Position numbers and translations under genes: made by a program. A DNA stretch of 64,000 nt from Cryptomeria japonica (Eukaryota; Streptophyta; Pinopsida; Cupressales; Cupressaceae): positions 617,270,476-617,334,475 of the forward strand of contig NC_081408.1 of NCBI RefSeq assembly GCF_030272615.1, given 5' to 3'. The notes under the pieces are model-generated. The model saw only the letters and a program-made list of their open reading frames with translations. It ran no database searches and had not been told where the DNA came from. This document shows, in pieces, positions 11,829 through 24,863 of this stretch. Numbering within the stretch: position 1 is the stretch's first letter; each line of letters starts with the position of its first letter.

Positions 11829-13125
11829 CATTAATGGCTATTATGTTGCTCATCATTATGTGACATTGGTAGCTCATTTACTGGGGGCTCATTGTCATTC
11901 ATGATGGTACAATTTCAAGTGCAATCATATTTTTGAAGCAACATAATAGCCTAGTTTTCTATGTTATCTCTTGTTCCTATGGGGACAAGAGTAATTTCAT
12001 ACATCTCTTCTTTTTATGGTTAAAATTTCCCTTTGGGGGTAATAGTGTGGAGATATTGATCATCTTTTCTTTAGAATCCTCTTTTCCTAGATATGGGAGA
12101 AGATGTGTATTCTCTCTCTTATCCTACCCACTTCTTGTGAGGAGCATTTTACATACACTAATGTCTTGCAATTTGCTTATGTCTAAATATCTCCCTGGAA
12201 GATTGTGTAAGTCCTTCTCAGGCAATGACCTTTTCTTATTTTTATCTAAGGATCCACTTTTTCCTATTTTCGTGGATGGTGTGAACTTTATTACTTGATG
12301 TTATTCCTTGTATGCATTTGTTGTTGTTTGTTCAAGGATTCTCTCTTACAAGAGGTGTAAGTCCTTGACTACAACCTCTTTTGCACTTGGTAAAATACAT
12401 CCATAATGAATTCACTCTCCCAATTGGGTTAAAAAGAGCATCATCCTTCATTAAGAATCATTCTCACCTCGCAAAAGAAGGAAATATTGCATTCTTATTC
12501 TCTTCTTTGTCTTATTCTAGAAGATGTTATATTTGTCTAAGACAATTCCTCTCGGGGATAGGTGTCTTTTGTACAAAGATCTCTTCTCCTATAAGGATCT
12601 CCTTTACACATACTACAAGATATCCCTTTTCAACTATCTTATCTTTTCTTCTCTTTGCATTTTGTTTCCATTCACATCCTTCATCTTGTGTTAGAGAACT
12701 CTCAAATCCTCACACTCTTTGTTGTGTTGCAATTGAGATTTGGTCCTCTTTCTTACCAAATGATTCTCCATTAGTTTTTGATCTCATATCAAATCTTCTT
12801 GTGAGCATTTGTCATCAATATTCTTTAATAATTCGAAGTGGTAAACATGATACCCTGTTTCAACTCACTAAAATTAGCAAGCCGAAACAGGGGGGGCATA
12901 TAGCTACCCTCAAATTTTCATCACCTTCCTTAGTAATCATTAGGTGATTTTGTGATCTAACGTGTTCTTTGTAGGGTGCGGTTCCTAACTATGTACTGCA
13001 GATACAGCTGGGGGCTTCGTTCGACAGACTTATGGATATATCCTTTTTCAAATAATGTTTACTTTTCTGTACTTTAGCTTGCATATGCACGTAGTGTTCA
13101 TATGACCGCTAAAGTGGGGGCTAAA
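11829..13125 (+). other. E2 3' spacer with purine tracts
   Basis: I see no convincing gene. Frames near 11933-12298 and 12381-12947 are low-complexity and match nothing I know. A perfect 9-base inverted repeat CCCTGTTTC/GAAACAGGG (12853-12861 and 12884-12892) runs into a G7 tract. The tract AAAGTGGGGG at 13111-13120 lies just before the right LTR and is the likely polypurine tract. Confidence 0.55.
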
Positions 13126-14789
13126 TGTAGCGTCGTAAATTGTACGCACTTGCTAGGGTGGTACAATTTCACACCTAGTTTAGCACCCGCCTTGGCGCAT
13201 TTTGCATTTGGATTGCATTTCCCCTTTAGCACTTAATTAATTAAATTAATTAGGTCTAGGGTTCTATTTTATCATCTCCCATATCATAAAGTTGGGCCCT
13301 TTTCATTAAAGTGTGCCCCTTTCATTTTATTCTTCCAATATATCATTTAATCTAAAACCCTAATTAGGTCCTATTTTGACACTTGGGGGCTTGATTTCGG
13401 GGGTCAAAACATCTCGAAATCACCTGTAACTTCGGGATTCTCTCTAAAATCATCATATCCGACGGCACTGAAAATTTGGTGAAAAGTTGTCGGGACCATG
13501 GCGCCCGGCGTGCACATGGTCCTGGACATTTTTCCCGAAATTTTAGGAGCGCGATCCAATCATAAAATAAAGCTTAACCCCAAGAAATTGGTGGGAGATT
13601 CAATCTCTAGGTCGGCCAAAAGTTGAAATTAAGACCTAGGGTTTCATATATAAGAGCTCTCTTTCTTCATTTGAAAGGATGAGATTTTTGGTTTCAAGGG
13701 CCTTCTATGCAGCGAAAGAGCAGATCTTTGAAGACTTCAACAACATTCAACATCCATCCATCAAGCATCTATCAATTTCATTCATCCATTTAGGGCTTTG
13801 AAGGCATTGAAGAACAATAAGGGATCACCGACTAAAGATTGGCTTGTACCCCTCCCTTGGGGTTGGGTATGATTTCATGTTGTTTTCATGTCTTTGCATA
13901 AGCTTCATTATATCATTTGTATTCATGCTTTAGATCACTTTGCATCTTGATTTGGAGCATTTACATTATCATGTACAAGCAATTAGGGTTTACTTTCTAG
14001 GTTGCTCTAGTTTGCTTACTTGCATTTTAGGATCTTACACACACACAAGGTCTACACACACACACTACTTTTACAATACAACTTGGCTATTCGTGGAGGT
14101 GGAAATCACCAAAGCGGGGGTTTGACTAAGGTAAAACCCTATATAGCCGCCCACCATACCTTTTCAGATATAAGTGTAGGTTTCGGGATTCAGACGACGC
14201 CGCAAGTTGGAGATCGGACGGAAGCAGACGGAGACTGAACTTCACACCAAATTGCAGAGAAAAAGACCAGAACAGGGGCGTGGGGCACCCTGGTCCTGCC
14301 AGGACAGGGGCGCTGGGCGCCTTGGTCCCTGGGACAGGGGTGCTGGGCGCCTTGGTCCTTCTGTCAGACAGCAGTTTCAGCATTTTTCTGACAGCTTTTC
14401 AGGTTGCAAAACAACAGTTTTAGGTGCAGAATCAGGACAGTGGCGCCCGCGCCCCCTTCTCGAACATTTCCACTCAGATTTTAACCCCATGTACACATCT
14501 GCATTCTCCTTTTATCCTTGTGTTTACAGCTTTTCATCACTTAATCTCAATCTTGCAATCTTGTTACTAGTTCATACTTGCACTCTAGGGCTAGTAGTTG
14601 AACTTGCATCATTTTATCCATCATTTGCAACAAAGGAATAGAAATCCTAACAGGTAGCCCGTGTCTCTCTCTTCTACAAAAAGAAGTAGCCAATTGTGTG
14701 ATACCTCTAGGGTCTTTCGTATTCCACAAGTGTGTGATTGAAAGTGAGATTAGGGCATGTTTGCTTAGTGTCACTTTTTCCCCTACACA
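13126..14789 (+). repeat. E2 right (3') LTR
   Basis: It is 1664 bases long and nearly identical to the left LTR. It carries one extra GC-rich unit of about 30 bases near 14330-14360. The TATA box is at 13647-13654. Confidence 0.92.
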
Positions 14790-17066
14790 ATACCAAAAAT
14801 CTGCATCGCCCAGCTAATGTGGGACTAAAGTCTTTTGCGTGGGACTGCATTTTGTGAAGCTTTCTAAGACTTCTAATGGCATTTTGCTAAAAACTTCATT
14901 AATCTCTTATCTTCCCCTCCAACGCATTTTGCAAAGAACTTAATGGCTTTACACCAGCCAATGCATATTTTCTTTACTTGGCCTTTTCAACGCCAAATTG
15001 GGGGGGTTTAGTTGCTGGTATTACACATGCCAATTTGCATGCTCCAGCATTTGTATTTGGTTGAGGTTTCTATTGCTCACGTGACCTACTCAAATACCAT
15101 GTAGAGGGGGAGGTTGGCTTTACCACTGCCAATTTGCATTCTGAAACTTAATGCCTCCCAACATCCATCCACAGTAGGGAGAAAACAAGATTGGTTTGCA
15201 TTTGTTTTAAAATTTGAAATGTCTGTTCAACCACCACGCACCACAGCAGGGAGGAAGTTTGGCTTGGCTGCCAAATTTCATTTGTATTGAAAATATTCTA
15301 TGCTTTTCATTTGCCTCTCCTCCAGCCAATTGCGATTTTCTCCTAATTGTTTCTGATTTGCCCCTTTCTCATTTGTGTAGGGAGACTTTGCATTGTTTTT
15401 GGAATTGGATTTATGCCTGGAAAACATGCCTTTACCATTTGCATCATCAAAGGGGAAATGTTGGAGATACACCTGCTGATTGCATTGGCTGAAGTTTTAA
15501 ATTGCACTCCCAGACATTACACACAGCAAGGCAAATGTTGGCAAGGTTGTGGAATTTGGCTTTCAACCTCCCAAATTACATCTAGTTGAAAGGTTTAATG
15601 ACTTTTCACATGCCAATAAATTTGGTTTAAAAATTTTAAATGGTCTTCTCAACACCACGGCTACCAAGTACATTTGCATTTTTAATGTCTCTTCTCTGTC
15701 GCTGAAGGAGGATTTGGCTCTAAACTTGCCAATTTGAAATTGCCTGAAGTTCATAATAGCATCTTGAACTCTTATGACATGCCTCATGATTACAATCCAT
15801 ATTTAGATTTTTTGAAAATCTCTCAGTGAACAAAGTCACCAATAAAATAATACGGCACAACCATGAGCCAGGTCGGGCCCCAAAGTGGGTCCGACTAAAT
15901 TTTTTTTCGTTTTCATGCAACTGACCTCTGAAATGCCTTAGACACCTTGAACATACCTCTGGAATAGATTGGCATCATTTTTGGATCATCGAACTGAGTT
16001 TTACAACTTTTAGACACTTACGTCACATTTTTGCATTTAATCGCGAAGACGTAATTTTCAAACCTGTCAAAACACCTTTCTGGACCTTGTCATCTGACAA
16101 GTGTGTACTTATATATACAAGCATGAACTCTACAAACCGGTTTTTCAAGACGAATCCCGAGCGAAGAGATATTATTTTTCAAAAATGACCAACTGGCTTT
16201 GTCGACACTGCGGACCTAATGAAGTCAATGTTTTGGCAACACATGATGTCTTTCTCAAAAATATCAAACGACCTCCATAGACCCTCAAATTTGAAATATA
16301 GGTACCTTGAAGTACATATTAAAACTTAGAATTCTCAATTCAACCAAAATCCTGACTGGGTGCAAATGATGCACTCATGAAAATGGCTACATTAATTGAT
16401 GCGGCAACAAAAGTACGGATAACTGAAAAAGATGGCTCAATATAACCTTTTGAAAACCGATCAAACGGATTGGTAGAGGCTTGAAATTTGAAACATGACT
16501 CATCATTTATACCAGCAATAGCCTGGAATAAACATTTTGATATGACATTCACCAGGGCATTTTTACACTTGTGTAAACCACACAAACTACAAACAGTTCG
16601 AGCTTGGTAAACTGAGCAAATGGATTTATGAAGACTTGAAATTTTGCATGTTGACTCACATTTATACATACCATTCAATCTATTTTTAAATTATTCATGA
16701 CGATCAACATGGAAAAAGATATAAGCACTTAAAGTAGGCTACTTAGTAAAATATGAATTTGAGCCTAAAATGCACTTTCAGCTCACCCCTTGAAATGGGT
16801 ACCTGATAAATTGATCTAAACTGAAATCTGAAAGTTGCACATCATTGCATAGGTCAAATGAAAGGTGTTCAACAAGTTTCTCGAGCCTTACCCTTTGAAA
16901 ATCAACCGGCTCCATTTTGCCCTCTCTCTAACTAGGCCACCTGAATGAGATTAGGTGCCTTTCTAAAAATGCAATATCAAAATTTTGAAATGGGGCTCAA
17001 AACTTGACTCAACTTTAATGAGTCCCAACATATTATTCTCAAGGCAATGGCTTTGATGAGTCCTCC

Positions 17067-17620
17067 AACAAGATTATAATCAGGATCATCAAAAGGACTC
17101 TTAAGGACAATCAAAGAGCATGGCACTTAAAGTTGGGAACAACCCTGTGGGCTAATAATATTAATCCCAAGAGAGAATTGGGTAATTCTCCTTTCATGCT
17201 AGTATATGGGAGGGAAGCTAGTCTCCCCCTATCCCTTGAGTTACCATCCTTGGACCTGGCACATTAGTTAGAGCTCCTAGAAAATGATGCCTTGTTAGTA
17301 TGGTATGTTGAACTTACAAAGCTTAAAGAGCTCAGGAAGAAAGCCAAGAAGGCTTTAAATGTCTACTAGGGACAAGTAAAGAGATACTTTGACAAAAGGG
17401 CCAAGTTGAGGACCTTCCAGGTCAGAGATTTTATCCTAAAATGGGATGTTGATAAAGAAAAACCTAGGAGACACTAAAAATTCGACGCAATATGGAATGG
17501 TCCCTATGTGATTACAGGCTGCAAGGAGGCTAATGAATGGGGAAGATCTACCCATTGGGGTGAATGGGATTCACCTTATGCTTAAAGGGTTCATGTTGCA
17601 TCTTCTGTTGCAAATATTGT
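17067..17620 (+). pseudogene. E3: gypsy integrase C-terminal remnant
   Basis: The frame starting at 17067 reads through the end of an integrase core (SPFMLVYGREASLPLSLELP) and the GPY/F-type tail (VKRYFDKRAKL, then AIWNGPYVIT). It has stops at 17265 (TAG), 17367 (TAG) and 17475 (TAA), all at places where the family commonly has Gln. The frame shifts near 17520, and the tail ends near 17590. The upstream part of pol is missing because the E1 LTR starts at 17030. It lies upstream of the LTR at 17809 in the same orientation and probably belongs to it. Confidence 0.75.
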
Positions 17621-18297
17621 AATTTATGTTCTTCTGCTTTCCAACAAGTGCGCTTGTATATGCTATTCTCCAGAATGGAAAATTTTTGTTTTTTGCAAGG
17701 GCAGAGATTTATCGTTTTGTTTCAATTTTTGACTCTGCACCCAATGGACTTCATGGCTACTAATGAATGTGCCAAGAAGTCTTGTCACCCCCTCTAAGTC
17801 ACTAGAAATGTTGGCAATTTTTGTGCCAACCTCAATAGGGAGGTCTCGTGGGATAAGGAAGTCAAGATAAAGCTAAGAGTACTTATCCCGCAGAGATAAA
17901 TGGAGACAACAGAGACCGCACGGTATAAGAAAATAACAAAGAAAAGTGAGGTGGGTGGCCTCCAGTTCTTTCTCTCAGTTGACCGGGTCAGCCAGTCAAC
18001 TCACTTAATTTCAATGGGTTGGACGGCTCCTGGTCGTTAGTAGGTCAGTTTCCCTTTTCCTCTTACCGGTCGCAAGATTTTCAAATGCAACAGACCCTGT
18101 GGGATAAGAAACATCGAAGGCAGGGAGGCTTCTCTCTTATCCCACGAGATAAAATAGATGCACCAAAGATGTTGTAGGATAATCTTGTCAAGGGAAAAGC
18201 TAGGCTTTCCCCTTATCTCGTGAGGTTAGAAAGACATCAGCAGTGGCCCATGGGATAAGAAGCGAAGGAGAAAAAATGACAACTGCTTATCCCACGG

Positions 18298-19936
18298 TGG
18301 TGCAGGTCACCTAGCTCAAGTTGTCTTTTCTTGCATTTTAGATTTTTTGTGTGATTTCAAGTTATTTTATGTTTTAATAAGGTGGAATAAGTCCTATGAT
18401 GCTTTTTGAAGCCATAGTTTGGTTGTGCACAATTTTGTTGTGCTCAGGATCCAAAATTGTCATTATCCTGAAATATTGTCAAAATGTCAATTTTTGGTTT
18501 CTACCAGGTGGATGCCTGGAAACTTTCTAGAATGTTTGGAAATGGTTTAAATCCATTTGAGGATTCCATTTGAGTGATTTTTAAGGCCTTGAGAGCCTTG
18601 GAGTGTGTTTTTGCACTCATAGGTAAAAGTTGTCAAAATTGTCATGACAACTTTTGCATTTTTAGGCAAAAGTTGTCCATTAAGGAAATGGCATTGGAAG
18701 TTGGTTGGAACCAAATTGAAATTGTGTATAAAACCTTTGAAACATCTCCAATACGAGGTTAATCAACTTTTGGTTTGCATTCCATTCATTTGCCAAGGGT
18801 TTCCTATGCTTTTTCTCACATTTGGACTGTTTTTTCTTTGAATTTTTGATTTTGTATGACCTGTACTGTCTGTTACAGTACTCATAGTAGAATAGGAAGT
18901 TATAAATTCTTTTTAACTTTCCAACAAGTATAATATGAAGGTCTGAAGTGCTTTGAATCAAAAGTTATCACTGTTTTTGTGAAAGTTGCTCACAAACCCT
19001 TGAAATTTGGGGTTTTGATTGTAAAAATGTATTTTACCTGAGCATCCATGAATGGAACAAGTTGAAATCCATTGGATGTATTGGGTAGGCTCTATAAATA
19101 AGTTTAGAGTAGTCATTTTTTATTTTTGCAGGCGACAAGGAGGAGAATGGGTGAGATGAACAACTCACAAGCTTGTAGCTAGTGTGTGGGGGCAGCAGAG
19201 ATTGCTCATTTTCAGAGCCATGGAAAACTGATACCTTAGCAACCCATAGTTTTTAGGAAAGGTCTATGGGTTTAACAAAAGTATCCAAAATTTTTCTGGT
19301 TGTAGATTCTGACTGGTGAAGAGTTTGGAGCACATCTTCCAAAACTACTTGGAAGCCCTAAACCCCTTAAAAATAGCTCATTTTGAGTTACCCTAGTTGT
19401 ACGACAAACCCAGATGCGAAAATTTGTGATCTTGTTTAACTTCCAAATGGGTATCTGAATATGTAAAAATATCTTGGGGTTTTTAGGAAATGTTTTGGGA
19501 AAAGACCAAAAAATAGTCCGAGAAGGGCTAGTCATTTAGGCCTAATAGCAGTCGGTAGAAGCAAGTTGAAAGCCTAGGGCTTGGAAGGAAGGTGCAGACC
19601 TTTATAATTAATAAAATGACCTTGAAAATACCTGCAAAAAATAACCACAAACTTTAAACATGGTTAGAGTGAAGATCCTTGGCGAAGGTCTTTGGAGCCT
19701 AGGTGGAGTTTTGGGAAACTAGTAGGAGACCATCTCAAAATCAGAGATTTGGGTCAAAAACAACAAGAAAATTCAAGAGGCTATACCTAGGAGGAAAGCC
19801 AATATATTTTAGGCCTTGGAGGTCTAAGGAGTGTACCCTAACAAGTTACCTTGGAGGAGATTGAGTAGAAGGGTGAGTTGAGGAGTTGGGGTGAGTAAGG
19901 ATTAATTGGAGAGCTAGGCACAAGATCTCTGCATCA
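18298..19936 (+). repeat. E4 left (5') LTR
   Basis: 1639 bases, closely matched by the right copy outside the E5 insertion. It has TGGTGCA and TGCATCA as near-inverted termini. Confidence 0.88.
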
Positions 19937-19939
19937 GAG

Positions 19940-19952
19940 TGATATCAGAGCC
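19940..19952 (+). other. E4 primer-binding site
   Basis: TGATATCAGAGCC differs by one base from the usual initiator-Met tRNA site, TGGTATCAGAGCC. It lies three bases inside the LTR end. Confidence 0.8.
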
Positions 19953-20006
19953 ATTCTTTGAAAGATTTGATGTATGTCAGATTGTGAAGAATCAGAAGCA
20001 AGTTCA

Positions 20007-21407
20007 ATGCCTCCAAAGTCAATGACTCTAGAAGCCATCCGATAGATGGTGGCAAAGATGATAGAAGGATTGAAGGACACAAAAGGAAGCAGAGGAACTA
20101 GAGAGGCAAAGAAGGAGAAGGGAAAGGTTAAGACAGAATGGGGTGATGAGACTGATGAAGAAGTGGAAGATGGAGAGGAACCGACAGCAGTAGCTATGCC
20201 TCAAGACCAAAAGTTATTCCTAGATGTAGTCAAATCCATTTCTAAGGACAATCTGGATCGATTACCCACATATGGAGGAAACTTCAATGGAGAAGAGTTG
20301 ATAGATTGGATAGAAGCTCTCAATAATCAATTTGATTACAGAGAGGTAGCAGAAGAAAAAATAGTTAATGTGGCCAAATCAAGAATGAGAGGATCAGTAT
20401 TGGTTTGGTGGAATATGATGCAAGAAGAAAGGATACAAGAAGGCAAAAAGAAGATAACTTCATGGGAGTGTATGAATATTAGACTTAAGGCACGATTCCT
20501 TCCAAGAGATTATGAAGTTCAAATTCATAAGAGACTGCAAAATCTGAAACAAAGGGAGCTAGATGTCAATGCTTACATGGAAGAATTCCATAAGCTAAGC
20601 CTCATAGCTAAGAAGCATGAGAATGAGGTGGAGAAATTGGCTATATACATGAATGGATTGAGACAAAATATACAAGATAAAATCAGTATCCTTACTCCTG
20701 ATATCGTTCATAAGTGTTTTTAGTTAGCATTAAGGGCAGAAGACAAAATCAAGAGGAGGAGTGAACAAAATCAAAAGTTTAGAGGTGGCAGATCCTTTAG
20801 AGGAAGGGGCACTTTTAGTAGAGGACAACAAACATCAAGGAATGAAGAAAACCCCAGGCAAGAAGGTGGTGGAGACTCTTCAAGGGGGCCATTTAGAGGA
20901 TCCTTCAGAGGAAGAAACAATTCTAGGGGCAGATTTGGAAGCTCAGGAAGAGGAAATTCAGTTTTCATTGGTAGTTGTTACAATTGTAATCAAGTTGGCC
21001 ACACAATGGGAAGGTGTCCAGACAAAGAAACCAACTCTTCACACTCATACATGGGTGAGAGAAGAACACAATTAGTGCAAGAAGAAGACAATCAAAGTGT
21101 ATCTTCCCCTCTCAGCAAGGCAGGCCCAGTGATGGATGGTGAAAGTTTAATGTTAAGAAGGTCTTTGTTGAAGATTCCACAAGCTCAAGAGCCACCACAA
21201 AGGAAGAGTTTGTTTAGAACAACTTGTAAGTCTCAAGGAAAGATTTGCAAAGTGATTGTAGACTCAGGTTCAACTGAGAATATAGTTTCAACTAAAATGG
21301 TGGATAAACTCAAGTTAAAAAGTCTGCCACATCTCACTCCCTACAAGGTGTCATGGCTCAACCGGGGCCAACATGTCTTAGTTGATGAGAAGGCCAACAT
21401 GTCTTAG
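20007..21407 (+). pseudogene. E4 gag-protease, broken
   Basis: The start ATG at 20007 is in the same frame as the main gag frame, with TAG at 20043-20045 between them. The gag domain spans roughly 20210-20700 and includes LVWWNMM and the NAYMEEFHKL segment. TAG at 20721-20723 interrupts it. An Arg/Gly-rich stretch leads to a zinc knuckle CYNCNQVGHTMGRC (CX2CX4HX4C) near 20970-21015. A protease motif, VDSGSTENIVS, follows near 21258. A 26-base tandem duplication at 21366-21417 shifts the frame, so it ends early at 21407. Both internal stops are TAG where Gln is likely. Confidence 0.88.
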
Positions 21408-21417
21408 TTGATGAGAA
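21366..21417 (+). repeat. 26-base tandem duplication causing a frameshift
   Basis: Two identical 26-base copies, 21366-21391 and 21392-21417, each starting GGCCAACATG. Twenty-six is not a multiple of three, so the gag-pro frame (frame of 20007) becomes offset from the pol frame (frame of 21590). Removing one copy mentally restores the continuity seen in related elements. Confidence 0.9.
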
Positions 21418-24400
21418 AGCATGGGTAGACTATGAGATTGGTGAGTATAAGGACAAGATATTATGTGATATATTTCCTATGGATGCTTGCCATTTGCTGT
21501 TGGGATGTCCATAGCAATTTGATGTAAAGGCTCAGCATGATGGAGAAAAGAATAGCTATATCATTATCAAGAATTTTAAGAGGTATCAAATGGATCCATT
21601 ACCTGATCCAAAAGAGGAAACAAAAGTGGGATCAAGTGTGATGATGATGAGTGGGAAATATTTTCTTAAGGTGATGAAACAAGAAGGAGATCAAGGATAT
21701 GCTATTATGCTCAAACCTAGTGAAGAAGGTAAGGCAGATCCAATGGAAGAAGTGCCACAAGAGGTGAAGGGTCTACTCAAACAATATGCAAAAGTAATAG
21801 GAGAAGATCTACCTAATTCCTTGCCACCAATGAGGGATGTAAATCACCAAATAGATATGATTCCAAGGGCAAGTTTTCCTAACAAGGCTGCCTACAAAAT
21901 GACACCTAGTCAAAATGAAGAAATTGCCAAACAAGTGCAGGAGCTCTTGGACAAAGGATTCATCAAAAAGAGTTTGAGTCCATGTGTTGTACCTACTGTC
22001 TTATCACCCAAGAAAGGGGGAAAATGGAGAATGTGTACAGATTCCAGAGCAATCAATAAGATCACTATAAGGTACCGGTTCCCTATGCCAAGGATAGAAG
22101 ACTTGCTAGACAATCTTGGGGGTGCAAGCTACTTCACAAAGGTGGATTTAAAATCAGGTTATCATCAGATAAGAATCAGACCAGGGGATGAATGGAAGAC
22201 AGCCTTTAGGACCAATGTCAGCCTCTATGAGTGGTTGGTCATGCCATTTGGCCTTACTAATGCACCTAGCACCTTTCAAAGGCTCATGAATGAAGTTTTG
22301 GCTGAGTTCATAAGTAAATTTGTGATTGTATATCTTGATGATATTCTAATATTTATCAGGTCCAAAGAAGAACATCTCAAGGATGTGGAGATGGTCTTGA
22401 AGAAGCTAAAAAAGGCACAACTCAAAATCAACCTTGAAAAATGTGAGTTTCTCAAGACTGAACTTGTATATCTTGGTTTTGTCATTTCACAAGGTTGTCT
22501 AAAACTAGATCCTAGTAAGGTTGAAGCAATCCTTAGTTGGCCTACACCTAAGAATATCAGTGATGTTAGGATCTTTCATGGGTTAGCATCCTTTTATAGG
22601 AAGTTTGTAAGCAACTTTAGTCATGTGTGTGCTCCTGTGCTCAATACTATCAAAGGGGGAGTCAAGTGTCAGTTTAGGTGGACAGAGGAGGCCCAAAAGG
22701 GATTTGAGCTGTTGAAAAAGAAGATAGCTAAGTTACCTACCCTTAGGTTACCTGATTTCAATCATTTATTTATAGTTGAGTGTGATGCTAGTCAAAGAGC
22801 AATAGGGGCTGTTTTGAGTCAAGAGGGTCTTCCCATAGCCTTTTTCTTTGAAAAGTTGAATGAAGCAAAACAAAAGTACTCTGTGTATGACTTGGAGTTG
22901 TATGCCATGGTGCAAGCCTTGAAGAAGTGGTGTCATTACTTTTTTCCCAAAGAGTTTGTGGTCTATATTGACAATCATGCCCTTAGTTTTCTCAATGGAC
23001 AAGAGAAGTTGAATCAGAAGTACCTCAAGTGGGTAGAATACCTACAATCTTACACCTTCACTCTCAAGAATAAGAAGGGCACCTCAAATAAAGTTGCTGA
23101 TGCACTTAGTAGGAGAGTTATGACCATACAAGAGATTAAATTGCATAGTGTGGGGTTGGAGGAGTTGAGAGACCTCTACAAAGAAGACAAAGATTTTGCT
23201 GCTATATATGCTACATGTTCTGATTTTTCTAACACTTCTCATGTTTCCTACTCAGAGTATATGATACAGGAAGGTTTATTGTTTACAGGACATCTCCTTT
23301 GTATACCCCAATGCTCTATGAGACAAAACATCATTCAAGAGAAACATCAAGGGTGTCTAGGAGGTCATTTTGGCAATGATAAAACAATGGAGTAGGTTAG
23401 TCGGTTCTACTATTGGCCCAAGTTGCAATCAGAAGTAAGGAGATTTGTTGAACAATGTGCCATATGTCAGAGAGCAAAAGGATCAGCAAGCAATGCAGGT
23501 TTATATCAGCCCTTAGTCATACCCCAAAGGCCTTGGGAATGTTTGAGCATGGATTTTGTGTTGGGTTTACCAAGAACACCAAGAGGATTTGATAGTGTTT
23601 ATGTGGTGGTAGATAGGTTTAGCAAAATGGCTCACTTCATCCCTTGTAAGAGTACCAATGATGCCACCTATATTGCAGGTCTTTTCTTCAAAGAAATAGT
23701 AAGAATCCATGGACTTCCAGTTAGCATTGTGAGTGATAGGGATGTTAAGTTTTTGAGTCACTTCTGGAGAACCTTATGGAAGAAGTTGGGTACTAGACTC
23801 TCATTTTCATCTGCCTACCATCCATAATCAGATGGTCAGACTGAGGTGGTCAATAGATCCTTGGGTAATCTCCTAAGGTGTCTCACTAAGCAACATGGTC
23901 AGACTTGGGACTTGGTGATCAGCCAAGCAGAGTATGCATACAATGATTCAGTCAATCGGAGCACAGGTAGAAGTCCTTTTGAAATTTTTTATGGAATGCA
24001 TCCTAGAGGTGTCTTAGAACTTAGTGATATCAGTACAATGACCCACAAGAGTGATCAAGGAGAGAGTTTTGCTGAAGGTATTAAAGAAATTCATGACAAA
24101 GTACAACAATCCTTGCAACACAAATCATAAAAATATAAGGAACAAGCTGATCAATCAAGAAGGAACTTGCAATTTAAGGTTCGAGACTTAGTTTTGGCTT
24201 ATCTCAGAAAGGAAAGACTTCCAAAAGGACAGCCAACCAAGTTGCTGATGATGAAGATTGGGCCACTCAAGATTGTGCATAAGTTTGGCCAAAATGCCTA
24301 TGAGGTTGAACTACCTCCTTCTTTGGCCATATCTCCTATTTTCAATGTTTGTGACTTGTATCCCTATAAAGGAGAATCTTAGACCTCTTAGATGGATACC

Positions 24401-24628
24401 ACATTGCAATTTGAAGAGGATTGGGTGAAGGATTTACCAGTTAGTCAACCGGTTCAGTTGGAAAGCATCTTGGATACCAAGGTGATCAAGAAGACAAGAA
24501 AGGGCATCTACAAACATTACCTTGTGAAGTGGGTAGGTCTACCTGATTCAGAGGCTACGTGGATGTTAGTAGCTGACATAATTCATCATGGAGTGCAACT
24601 AGCAGACCTAATAATTCAAGGGACTTGA
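21418..24628 (+). pseudogene. E4 pol: RT, RNase H, integrase, chromodomain
   Basis: One frame with stops at 21512, 23393, 23825, 24128, 24380 and 24389. The longest clean piece is 21590-23395. Reverse transcriptase lies at about 21950-22500 with YLDD at 22331-22342. RNase H lies at about 22760-23120, from VECDASQRAIGAVLS to VADALSRR. The integrase zinc-finger region is near 23330-23470. The catalytic core keeps [17 protein letters not shown] and SDGQTEVVN, so the D, D and E positions are present. A chromodomain, HYLVKWVGLPDSEATW, occupies about 24450-24600. The stop at 23825 falls where the family has Gln in the YHPQSDGQT motif. Confidence 0.92.
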
Positions 24629-24863
24629 GTTCCTTGCCCCATGGGAGTATGGTGCAGGGCACCTAGCTCAAGTTGTCTTTTCTTCCATTTTAGAGTTTTT
24701 GTGTGATTTCAAGTAATTTTATGTTGTAATAAGGTGGAATAAGTCCTATGATGCTTTTTGAAGCCATAGTTTGGTTCTCCACACTTTTGTTGTGCTCAGG
24801 ATCCAAAATTGTCATTATCCTGAAATATTGTCAAAATGCCAATTTTTGGTTTATACCAGGTGG

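Larger units (their letters stand above)
6862..14789 (+). mobile_element. E2: complete non-autonomous gypsy-like LTR element
   Basis: Two LTRs (6862-8494 and 13126-14789) begin TGTAGCG and end CTACACA. The 5-base duplication ATACC is present at 6857-6861 and 14790-14794. The interior of about 4.6 kb holds a primer site, one long frame (8703-11828) and a G-rich tract before the right LTR. There is no reverse transcriptase, RNase H or integrase. The LTRs differ at few positions by eye, so insertion was recent. The protein places it near the Tat/Ogre branch of Ty3/gypsy. Confidence 0.92.
5081..17030 (-). mobile_element. E1: very long LTR, split by E2
   Basis: Segments 5081-6861 and 14795-17030 together (about 4 kb) align by eye with both LTRs of E6. 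Shared landmarks are the TGTTCATCA start, the 'cagggcttggacaacat' phrase, the cattttttatatagtc block, and the end GAGTCCCAACA at 17020-17030. The minus-strand primer site at 5056-5073 makes this a 5' LTR in minus orientation. It sits against an integrase remnant at 17067, so it inserted into that older gypsy element. It is shorter and more diverged than the E6 LTRs. Only a truncated leader remains at its inner side. Confidence 0.75.

Noticed and set aside
12381-12947. 188-codon plus-strand frame in E2
   Set aside because: Rich in Ser, Phe, Leu and Cys with no motif, downstream of the main E2 frame. Looks like a translated pyrimidine-rich spacer.
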